Assembly: GCA_039621445.1 (NCBI GenBank)
Contig: CP154954.1
Coordinates: 61,129,858 to 61,193,857, forward strand
Direction of reading: 5' to 3'
Source of the DNA: Euglena gracilis
Lineage: Eukaryota; Euglenida; Euglenophyceae; Euglenales
Length of the DNA stretch: 64,000 nt
Shown here: piece after piece, positions 54,343 to 63,296 of the stretch
How the letters are laid out: every line of letters starts with the position of its first letter
Position numbering within the stretch: the first letter of the stretch is position 1
The notes under the pieces: generated by a model
Told to the model about the DNA's origin: nothing
The model's input: the letters and a program-made list of their open reading frames with translations, nothing else
Database searches by the model: none
Program-made: the position numbers and the translations under genes

Positions 54343-54520
54343 GTAGCCGCAGGGTGGGTAATCATACACAGTTCCCTGGGTCGTGGGAGGTGGCAATTTT
54401 TCTTCCAGGTGGAAGATCTGTTTGTTATAACCACCTCCCACAAGGGTTGCTTTGGTGCAGACCATGGACACATTGAAACATGAAGCACCACGGATGGTAT
54501 CGGACGACCGTGGTGCCCTT

Positions 54521-54682
54521 ATTATATTATTATATTATTATTATAATAATAATATATTATATAATATATAATTATTATATTATTATTATTATTATAATAA
54601 TAATAATTATAATAATAATAATAATAATTATAATATAATAATATATAATTATTATATTATTATTATTATTATTATATTTATT
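54521..54682. repeat. ATT/TAA microsatellite
   Basis: About 160 bp of pure A/T built of TTATTA and AATAAT runs that can fold back on each other. It lies in an intron. Confidence 0.95.
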
Positions 54683-55391
54683 TTTTGCAAGAAAGCAATG
54701 CCAACTCAGGAAGTTTTTTCCAGGATTTTGAGGGTGGGTTTGGCCGCATGGGCTTGGTGCTCCAAGGGTCAGTCCTTGGCTGCAGGGAAAAAGTGATTAT
54801 TATTACGGCTTCCTGGTTTTTTTTCCCTCTAAGTCGTACTCCTGTCCCTGGGGTCATTAAATGGATTCAACTAAATACAAGCAACCGGTTGCTATATCGG
54901 GCTTACACAACGACCACTCCCCTGGTTAGATGCGATCTTTGGTCACATGAGCATGGGAATGATTGTGTGAATCAGAATTTATTCTGCTCTTTTCTTTGTA
55001 AAACATGGCACAAAAATGGTTAAAAATGGTACAAGCAACAATAAAAGGCTGAAAATGCCAAAAATGGTGAGAAAAATGGCTGATGCCAACTAAAAACGAA
55101 AACAAATAACCCAAAATGGCTAAATTTGATTAAACCGTTGCAGTCTATCTGCAGCCCTGGTTACAAGTTTGTTAGAATGATCAAAGAATGGAAGCCCCTG
55201 CCCCATTAGCATCATCAGCAGCTCCCCCCAACAGATGCACCACCCTTGGGGTTTTAACTAAATGCCGAATGGCATCCCCAAACCTTGGCTGAAGCTTGAA
55301 CACACCCCTGAGATTTTCACCAACGTGCGTGTGGCTTCCTTTAAGGGGGGGTGACGATGCCATTGCCTGCCTCACATGCAGGTGTAGGTGC

Positions 55392-56017
55392 CAGGGGTTT
55401 GCTTTAGTCTTGGAGGACCCCCGGGGGGAGGGTGGGTGGGTCCAGCTGAGCCCCCCCACCCCCCCCGGGGGGTGGGATATACTTTACGGCACCGAAAATT
55501 TTTGAAAAAGTGCTATTTTTAGCATTTCGCGATTTTTGGCCATTTTCGGGGAAACATGAGTGGGTCCCCCGGGACCCCCCCCAGGGTGGGTGGGGGGGAC
55601 CCCCTAGTCAGGGTTTGATATAAGGAGGGCGTACATGGTTTTGGTGGGGGGTGTCCCCCACCCCCCCCCCTCCTGGCCCGCAGGGGGGGTCCGGACCGAC
55701 CCTGGTGGGGGGTATCTGGGACCCCCCCAAAAGGGTCAATTTTTTCCTCCGGCGCTTTGCACCGAAAATTTTTGCATTTTTGGCACATTTTTGCCCAAAA
55801 AGTGTTCAAAATGGCACTTTTGGTCGTTTTGGGGGGTCAAAATTTTTCGGCGCGGCGCGAAGCGCCGGGCCGAAATTCGGTCACCCAGACCGCGCCACTG
55901 TTTAGGTGGGGGGGTGTCCCCCCCCCCCCCCCCCCCCTCCTGGCCCGCAGGGGGGGTCCGGACCCCCCCCACCTGTCCTTATATCGAACCCTGCCCCTGG
56001 TCTTACAAATACCCCTG
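55392..56017. mobile_element. hAT-like MITE ending 16 nt before exon L
   Basis: Ends CAGGGGTTTGCTTTAGTC and, inverted, CAGGGGTATTTGTAAGACC. Flanked by GTAGGTGC and ATAGGTGC (7 of 8 identical). Same terminus type as 48909-49136. A second inverted pair inside (AGGGTTTGATATAAGG at 55610, CCTTATATCGAACCCT at 55977) marks a nested MITE. CTCCTGGCCCGCAGGGGGG occurs twice. Confidence 0.75.
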
Positions 56018-56033
56018 ATAGGTGCTCCCACAG

Positions 56034-56199
56034 CGGCTCCACCGTGGCTGCGGGGCAGATCAGCACCCGCCTGACGGAGCGGCTCAAGGAGCGCATCACG
56101 GTGCTGGAGACGGGGGTGGAGGAGATCGTCCAGAAGCGGCTGCAGCGGCTGGAGGACCAGCTGAACGACCGCATTGGGGAGTCGGTGGTCGCGATGACG
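56034..56199 (+). CDS. lectin gene exon L: coiled coil, alternative donors
   Basis: Acceptor CTCCCACAG|. Reads STVAAGQISTRLTERLKERI, TVLETGVEEIVQKRLQRLED, then QLNDRIGESVVAMT. Donor ACG|GTGGAG at 56199 is phase 0 and fits exon M. A second donor CG|GTCGTG at 56210 is phase 2 and fits the short terminal exon at 56464. Confidence 0.8.
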
Positions 56200-56463
56200 G
56201 TGGAGGCCCGGTCGTGGTGGGGGCCGGCCAGGGCCGCTGCAGCACTCATCCCATCACGAGGGCAGGGTCGGGATCTTTCCCGAAACATGCCGCCGCGGCA
56301 TTTTTGAACAGCGCCCAAGCTTTTGGGCTTGAGGGTTCTGGACGTTTCTGCCAACTCCTACATTGCAATTTGGATTTGGAATACAAACTTCAGGAGAATG
56401 CGAGCAGTGGGTGTTGGGGAGAACCTTTTTAGCAAACAAAAAGTTGAATGGGCCTAAACTCAG

Positions 56464-56563
56464 AGGCCCTGGGGCGTTCTTGCTGCTCGGTGCATTTATG
56501 GCACTGAGCCTTGCTCTGGCGTACAGGAAGTACTACGGTCTGCAGAAACTCCATCAATATTGA
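56464..56563 (+). CDS. alternative terminal exon: membrane anchor and tail, short form
   Basis: Acceptor AACTCAG|, then GPGAFLLLGAFMALSLALAY followed by RKYYGLQKLHQY and TGA. This is a membrane segment with a short basic/aromatic tail. It fits the phase-2 donor of exon L and would give a receptor with a shorter stalk. The tail resembles the one encoded at 60180-60221 (KYRGLKKRHML). Confidence 0.6.
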
Positions 56564-57194
56564 GCTCTGGGCTGTGGCAAAGCTGCACACTTCAATTGCC
56601 TGTTAGCAGAAGGACAAGTGAAGAAGTTACTCCCACAGGATTTTTTTCAAGATGTCCTCTCAATGACCTTTGTCCTTCAAGGCACATGATTTGTCCATCT
56701 ACAGTCCACTTTTAGGTTTTGTCAAGTGTTTACATTGCGCGAAATTAAATTATGCTTACAAAACACGCATTTGCATGTTTAAAGTATTTGGATGTGATTT
56801 TGTGTTAATGGACAAATACATGAGTTGTTCATGTTATGTTTATGTCCACGAGAAAAATCATCAAATGTACACACACGTACTGCATTTATATATGCATTCA
56901 TTTGTGTGAACATTCAGGTATATGTCCAAGTCATAAAGTGTGTTTCCATTTATGTGCATGTCTGCTTTGCGTTTGTTTGTGTGTTCCTATTTTTATATTT
57001 TGCAGTCATATATTTTCATGCCACAATTTTTCCTCATCTGCAGCATCATTGGCTATGCTGTGGAGCTTTCCTCTGCTGTTTTCGTGGAGTACTCGGTCCT
57101 GTCCATCGATCCCTCCCCTGACCCTTCTCACCGCACCCTGCCCCTTATATCCCTGCAAACCTTCCCCTTTGTGCTATGATTTGTGTCTCCTCAG

Positions 57195-57308
57195 GTGCAC
57201 CGCCAGCTCGAGGAACGACTGCTGCAGTTGCAGAAGGCGGTGGATGACGCCAACACTGACCAAATTGAGTCTCGCATTGGCTCCCTGGAGAAAGTGTTGC
57301 AAGTTCAG
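57195..57308 (+). CDS. lectin gene exon M: coiled coil
   Basis: Acceptor TCTCCTCAG|, phase 0: VHRQLEERLLQLQKAVDDAN, then TDQIESRIGSLEKVLQVQ. Donor CAG|GTTGTT, phase 0. Confidence 0.8.
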
Positions 57309-57427
57309 GTTGTTTTGTTTTGCCCGGCAAAGGTGTGCGTGAGATGTATTTTAGTGATTGTTCGCAAGATGACTGTGAGAAGATTACAAAATGATGACAC
57401 GAGCGATACTGATGGTGAAATTGATGA

Positions 57428-57465
57428 ATGAGGATGAGGATGAGGATGAGGATGATGATGATAAC
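57428..57465. repeat. GAGGAT/GAT microsatellite
   Basis: ATGAGGATGAGGATGAGG running into GATGATGAT, intronic. Confidence 0.9.
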
Positions 57466-58033
57466 TGCATATTTGTTGTATTTTGTAAAAGGTCCAACTG
57501 TGACTCATTTTGAACGAGGAGCTCATCAAAAAATAATGTTTTTCTATTTTGGTAAATCACTGAATATTCTGTCATCATGTGTCACCAAGGCTGCTTGTGG
57601 ATGGTTTTTGATGAAACAAGGCTGAAAAGAGAATGTGTTGGTGCCGTCCATATTCTTTGTCGATGTCAGTCTCCAGGGAAGATTCGGTTAACGGTTTGGC
57701 AGGAGTGGTTCCTATCTCTGCCCATTGTCCAAGAACTCCTCTCTCAGTCGGAGATGGTCCTTCCTGATCCCGATCAAAATGGACAAGATGTTTTGTTTAA
57801 TAGTGTTCTCTCCAAATAATTCTTTTTTTTTCCAGCGAATGCTCTGTGTATCTCTTTTTTGACATTTTTTTTGCCAATTTTTCGGTTGGGTTTTGTGCTC
57901 CCAATACCTGGGTGGGGTCCAGCCTCGCTGATATTGCCTCCCAGAGAAATGCATCACAGTATATAACGAACCTTTTAACAGCGTGTCCCTGGCCCTCACT
58001 GGTAACCTCTCAGCAGCAACCTGCCCCCCCGAG

Positions 58034-58173
58034 GGTTTGGAGGAACGCATTGAAAAGCTGGACGGCATCCTCAAAGCCCAGATCCAGGCGCACGTGGACC
58101 TGGTGGAGGGGCAGTCCCACACCTACAGCCTCCCCTTCCTGGCCTTCTCGGCCGCCATTGTGGCCGGGCTCTT
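58034..58173 (+). CDS. lectin gene exon O: last stalk segment and membrane anchor
   Basis: Acceptor CCCCCGAG|, phase 0: GLEERIEKLDGILKAQIQAH, then VDLVEGQSHTYSLPFLAFSA and AIVAGLL, a coiled coil leading into a membrane helix. The donor is unresolved. TT|GTGGCC at 58173 (phase 2) fits an acceptor at 60109. Reading through instead gives WPAPRKSSEKC and an unrelated tail to a stop at 58438. Confidence 0.7.
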
Positions 58174-58718
58174 GTGGCCAGCGCCGAGAAAGAGCAGCGA
58201 AAAATGTCGCGGTCTGTCACACCCTGCGATGATGCCTTGCAATCCCCTTCTGAACTGGACAGGCAGTCAAAAATTTTTAGGGGAAATAAAAAACCATTTT
58301 TACACTCCTTGGCTCTCTCCCAGGTCTTTCAAAAAACTCCCTGAGTCGACCTTGAAAGAAAATCTGGCTGAGGTGACTTCCCAGCAGCACTCCCCAACGG
58401 TCAGCACCTTGCTTGGAATTGGGATCCATTCTTTCTAATGGAAAACGCCAGGACATTCTCGAAAACTGGTCACAGGGTGTTCGGGAAGGGGGTACCCTGG
58501 GGTTCGGACCCAGTGGGTCCTGTAGTTTGCCCCCCATTCCACTTCAAAGCAAGAAAAAACCCGTCAGCCCAAGATCAATCAGACACAACCAATCAAACCC
58601 CCCAAACAACAACCCCCCAAAGTGGGTCCTCAAATCCCCTGGGTTCCCAAGGTCTAAAACAGTCTCCACTCTGGGGTCGCCTGATCCCGAAGCCTGAAAC
58701 TTGCTTTCCGCAAGGGGC

Positions 58719-60104
58719 GGTCCTAGGCGGTAGACTGGGGGGGGGGGGTCCTGGGTGGTCGGCCGACTAGTCGGCCGACCACCCAATTGGTCGGCCGACT
58801 AGGCCTGGTCGGCAGCTAGTCGGCGAGACAGGGGGGGGGGGGGGGCCTGGGTGGTCGGCGGACTAGTCGGCCGACCACCCACTCTAATGTAGTTACGGGC
58901 CAGTCTCGCCGACTTTTTATGAAGAAAATTGTATGCAAACTAGTCGGTGGCTAGTCGGTGGGCATAAAAATGGTCTGTGGCGGGTCCAAACCACCCGGAA
59001 ATGGTCCGGATGGGGCCAAATAAGTGCCTTACACCAACAGGAACACCCTCAGATGGAAATTTTTGGTCGGTGGGGGGTCGGTGGGCCCTTGATGGGGTCC
59101 GGAGGGGTAAAAAACCAATGACGAAACAGGGATTACATGAAAATCCTTTAGAAATGCAAGCATTCTGCATCAGGACAGGCTGAAAACTCCCCCCTCCACC
59201 CCCACCCGAGCCCAGATAACAAAATCCCTTCTATGTTGGCAACATACTCAGGGGCTAAGTCGTTTTTGTGGCTCACTTTGGCATAGGCGGGGGGGGCTCC
59301 GCCCCCCCCGCACCCCCCCCCCTCAAATAACAAACTCCTTTCTATGTTGGCAACCTCCCCCGGGCCTAAGTCGTGTCTGTGGCTCACTGTGGAATGGGGG
59401 GGGGGGGGGCTCCGCCCCCCCCGCACCCCCCCCCTCAAATAACAAAATCCCTTCTATGTTGGCAACATACTCCGGGGTTAAGTCGTTTTGTGGCTCATTT
59501 TTGCATAGGCGGGGGGGGCGTCCTCCCCCCCCCCGCACCCCCCCCCTCAAATAACAAAATCCCTTCTATGTTGGCAACATACTCCGGGGTTAAGTCGTTT
59601 TTGTGGCTCACTTTGGCATAGGCGGGGGGGGCTCCGCCGCCCCCTCGCACCCCCCCCCCTCAAATAACAAAATCCCTTCTATGTTGGCAATATACTTGGA
59701 GGGCTAAGTCCTTTTGTGCAAAATTTGACTTATATTGACTTATATACAACGGATAGAGGTGTTCTTTTGCCAAAAGTGGCCCAAAATGGACATTTTCCCC
59801 CAATTTTTTTGCATATTGACCCCCGATTGGGGGGTTCTGGAGCCATTTGGGTGGGTTTTGACTGGTTTTGGGGTGATTTGGACAAATTTTTTTCTCAGGG
59901 GGGGGGCTTAAAAGTCGGCGAAACTGGCCCGTAACTACATTAGAGTGGGTGGTCGGCCGACTAGTCGGCCGACCACCCAGGACCCCCCGCCCCCTGTCTC
60001 GCCGACTAGCTGCCGACCAGGCCTAGTCGGCCGACCAATTGGGTGGTCGGCCGACTAGTCGGCCGACCACCCAGGACCCCCCCCCCAGTCTACCGTTTGC
60101 CACT
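58719..60104. mobile_element. MULE-like element 2 beside the last lectin exon
   Basis: The 9-bp duplication GCAAGGGGC (58710-58718 and 60105-60113) flanks a 1386-bp element. Its inverted termini share CGGTAGACTGGGGG followed by GGTGGTCGGCCGACTAGTCG-type palindromes, about 170 bp each side. The interior is a non-autonomous core with a 112-bp tandem array, related to 22490-23190. No ORF is credible. Confidence 0.9.
59213..59700. repeat. 112-bp tandem array inside MULE-like element 2
   Basis: Units start at about 59213, 59325, 59437, 59549 and 59662. Each contains AACAAAATCCCTTCTATGTT, AAGTCGTTTTTGTGGCTCAC and a GGCGGGGGGGCTCCGCCCCC foldback. Confidence 0.9.
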
Positions 60105-60109
60105 GCAAG

Positions 60110-60221
60110 GGGCCCAACTGGCAAGAACAAGCCCCTTGCCACCCCCTCACTGAAACCTGCTTGGCTCTGCTGCTGGCTCTGGTGGAAGTACCGTGGCCTG
60201 AAGAAGCGTCACATGCTGTAA
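60110..60221 (+). CDS. lectin gene exon P: terminal exon, cytosolic tail
   Basis: Ends in a clear tail: WLWWKYRGLKKRHML then TAA, basic and aromatic like the short-form tail at 56525-56563. The start is uncertain. AAG| at 60109 (phase 2, inside the TSD of the adjacent element) fits exon O. GGTGGAAG|TAC at 60188 would splice phase 0 and give a more compact anchor-tail join. If 60110 is used, an odd GPTGKNKPLATP spacer is added. Confidence 0.5.
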
Positions 60222-60426
60222 CCCGTGCCCTCCCCCGGGACGCACCCCACTCCCTCCCACCCCCTTCCTCTGCTGTATCAACTGCCCGCGCTTCTCCCCT
60301 GCCCGAAGGCGATGTTAAGTATCTTTCCTTCCAGTCATTCGGCTGGCCGCAGCATGGTTTATCCCTTGTACTATGAATGAGCGTCAGATTGCCTTGCTAC
60401 ATGCAGGCCACATCCCTGAATATATG

Positions 60427-60642
60427 TAACTCCCCCCAAAAAACCTGGCGGGGTGCCAGGTTTTTGGACCCAACTTGTGGTGCTCCCCCCCGCCAGGCCG
60501 TTTTTTTCAGCGCTGTAAAAGAATTTTGCCAAAAAGGGGGGTGCCAAGTTACTGGAACCATTTTTTTTGCCCACCCCGTCAGGTTATTCGGCCCCCGCCA
60601 GGAGCAAGGACCCCGCCAGGTTATTTGGGGGAGGCGGGTTTA
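60427..60642. mobile_element. MITE of the AATAACCTGGC family, copy 2
   Basis: Same internal words as 47212-47407 (GGTGCCAAGTTACTGGAACC, CCAGGAGCAAGG). Ends TAACTCCCCCC and GGGTTTA. Confidence 0.8.
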
Positions 60643-60645
60643 CAC

Positions 60646-60690
60646 ACATATATGTATATATATATATATATACGCTATATGTATTTATTA
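60646..60690. repeat. TA microsatellite
   Basis: ACATATATGTATATATATAT and flanking TA-rich sequence, just after the MITE. Confidence 0.9.
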
Positions 60691-60699
60691 CAATTCCCG

Positions 60700-61650
60700 A
60701 GAATACGGTGAACAGTGATGGAGCTGAGATAACCCCTGCCCCAAATGACACCCGGTGATTTTTGCATCATTACTACTTGTGGATTTCAACGTCAAAGAGG
60801 AGTTACATTTCAGGAATGAAAAGACAGCTGTAGTGTTTGTTGGATCATGTGCGACCTAGACATGGCCAGGATTGGGTTCAATGAAAGCCTCTGATGACGA
60901 CCAATTTCACATTAGACAACAAAGTGACATGAATGCACATCACCCAAAAAGCCTTTGCCCAAAACCAAGAGGATCTGTCAGGGTTTTCCTGGCGGATATT
61001 TGACTGTTCCTTGGCACGTGTCATCTGTCTCAACGTTGATGACTCTCAAACCTGAGTGGCTTCTGCCCCTTCCTTCACTCTCCTCTCCTCTGCGGCCTGT
61101 TTCCCACCACCGGTGCGTCTGATGGCGGTATCGGACTGCGTCTCTCGCCCACCCGAATCAGAGGATTGCCCACCATGATAAGTCTTTGATACCCTCCCCA
61201 ATAACCCTGCAGTGCAAATCCCCCTGGCCCCATATTCGGGGGGGGGGGTTTCATTGGGAGGGCTTCATGTTTGGTGGAAGTATTTTTGGGTGGTGTCTGT
61301 GGACTCTCACTGCCTTCAACTGAAGTCCGGGAGAGTGTCGGGGAATGTGGGAGTCCCCAAAACCGTTTGGGTGGTGAGGGGTCGAACCCCCATCCCCAAC
61401 TTGTTGGGTGGGAGGGGTCTGACTCTCTCCACCAGACTGCTTCCCGTATTGCCCTGAATGTAGTCGGATCACAATTTTTGAACAATTTTTTTGTGTACCT
61501 CCTATTTTCCCCAAAACTGCAGAATTATCCCCAAGAATTGATCATTTTGTGAAAAATGGTGTATCCTCCCAAAATCTTTCTGCTTTGCTTTGGTTTGCTT
61601 TGCTATGAACCCTCCCAGTTTTTAAAATTTGGAGGGGGGTTTTAATTTTT
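60700..61650. other. interval downstream of the lectin gene, no gene seen
   Basis: The minus-strand ORF at 61485-61075 is Pro/Ser-rich and unassigned. No polyadenylation signal or RNA gene could be supported. Confidence 0.35.
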
Positions 61651-61661
61651 GGGGGTTTCAG

Positions 61662-61808
61662 GAGCGGGTTCTCTACAAGAGCAAGCGCTGGCAACAGAGG
61701 TGAAGTCACCGTCCACTACAAGAGCACCCCTCCCAGGAACGAAACAAGAAAAATGCGTGGAAAAAAGGGCAGAAGAATGGGCTGCCATCCAACGGAAGTG
61801 CGACAGGT
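61662..61808 (+). other. possible exon(s) of a downstream gene
   Basis: GGTTTCAG|, then ERVLYKSKRWQQ, then AG|GTGAAG is a well-formed 38-nt exon. Further right, one frame around 61753-61808 reads ECVEK-like helical sequence (AEEWAAIQRKCD) ending AG|GTTACC. The phases of the two pieces do not clearly match, so this is weak. Confidence 0.25.
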
Positions 61809-62954
61809 TACCCTAGTAATTTGCCTCTAATTAAATGTGTCTGAAGCTGAGTGGGATATTCCCCCCCCCAGAAACAGCGTACCTAGATGAAACCACGTTC
61901 CACTTCAAGAGCACCCAAGTTACACTGCGTTACACTGCACCGTCCAAGAGCTCTGTGGGAGGGTTAGGTGCTGCCGTCCTCTGACCATTATCGCCATTCG
62001 ATGATAAATGGGCAGCCCCATGTGGCGCGCCCCCAATCGCGGCCTCCCCCTCCCTCTGAAGGCAACGCGCGTCAACTCGGCCGAAGCACAGGTTTCTCCA
62101 TCATTCCCGGAGCGATTCGTTACGTCATGGACGCTCCTCTTTGGTTTTTGTCCTTTTCCACTCTGGTGCAATCGACATTGATTTTTTTTGCAAAGATCCA
62201 TTGAAGCCTTTTCAATATGTGGGTGGGTCAGAATGTGACAGAGCATTTCCAGATCGGCGTGCCCTTTCCTATGTGTGGACAAACAATAGAAATGTTTTTT
62301 GCCGCCCCATAATCTTCCTTTTGGGTTCGGTGACCATGCCAGACACACGTTACCAGATGCAGACATAGCCATAGAACTTTCATATATGGATATTTTGTCT
62401 TGTTCTGGCAATGGTGTCCTTGATCCCGATATGTTTCAGTGATCCACATTTGACATATTATTTCATGTCTTCACAATATAGGACCTTTCCCAGTTCCACA
62501 TCGTAGGTTTCACTTGGACCAGAGCGGTCTTTAAGGGACAGGAAAGTTTTTTTTTTATTTCCTTAAGGACTGCCCCCCATTCGGCCAAAGGGCCGGCCAA
62601 GGGCCAGAGTGGGACTTGAAAGGGGGCAAAAATTAAACAGTCGAAAAACACAGTTTTTAATGATTTTGGTGGATGGATGATGGTCCAAGGGTGCCAGGAA
62701 TCAATTTTCAATCAATTTTTTTCCTGATGTCGACCTGTTCTCGCTGAAAAATGCCAAAATTCTTGCCCATTTTCTTGTATATTTTTCATTGAGTGTGCTG
62801 GGACAGCGGATTTTTTTTTATTTCCTTAAGGATCGTCCTGACTTGAACACCAAGGAACCCCCCTGAATGTAATGAAGTGTGGATGACAGTCCCACTTCGT
62901 TATGTGGGGGGTACATTTCCTCAGACCTCAACACATCAGCGAGGACGTTGGTAT
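61809..62954. other. non-coding interval
   Basis: Two TTTTTTTTATTTCCTTAAGGA words (62548 and 62813) are the only repeat noted. ORFs are short and unassigned. Confidence 0.35.
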
Positions 62955-63296
62955 CATACAATCATTTAGGCACTGGCCGACCCCCCCCCCCCGGGGGGGA
63001 TGGGTGACTGGTTTTTTTCAGAGTGACTGAATGGTTTCTGGTTTTTGGCCCGGACCCCCTCCCCCCCGGGGTTGGCAAAAAAAACCACTAAAAAGTTGCC
63101 TGGCGCCAAAGGCGGCGTAAATTTTTTGACTTTTTTTTGCATGTTTTTGGTCAAATTTCCTTTTGGATTCGAGAGTGGCCGACCCCCCCCGGGGGGGGGG
63201 GTAGTGACTGACTGGTTTCCGAAAAAAGTGATTGCCTGGTTTTTCGAAGAGTGGATTGACCCCTCCGTCCTCCCTGGGGGTCGGTAAAATTGTATG
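62955..63296. mobile_element. MITE of the CATACAAT family, copy 2
   Basis: Left CATACAATCATTTAGGCACT then GGCCGACCCC; right GGGGGTCGGTAAAATTGTAT then G. The core has GGCGCC-AAA-GGCGGC. A longer relative of 43339-43472. Confidence 0.8.

Larger units (their letters stand above)
40535..60221 (+). other. gene span: L-type (legume-like) lectin cargo receptor, ERGIC-53/VIP36 type
   Basis: Type I membrane lectin of the early secretory pathway; family members bind high-mannose glycans on cargo and shuttle it between ER and Golgi. In order the span encodes a signal peptide, an L-type lectin domain from at least six exons (40535-44572), a coiled-coil stalk from seven small exons (51921-58173), a hydrophobic anchor and a short basic tail. 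Phases match at A-B, B-C, D-E, E-F, F-G, K-L and L-M, using GT-AG borders. Introns range from 49 bp to 7.3 kb and are full of MITEs. Uncertain points are the 5' end, the C-D, G-H and H-J joins, and how the last exon is joined. Confidence 0.85.

Noticed and set aside
59213-59700. Regular 112-bp repeats considered as an array of genes or a CRISPR
   Set aside because: Whole unit repeats with no unique spacer; it is a tandem array inside a MULE-like element.
61376-61391. tRNA T-arm-like GGGGTCGAACCCCC
   Set aside because: No fitting acceptor, D and anticodon arms around it on either strand; likely chance in C/G-rich DNA.
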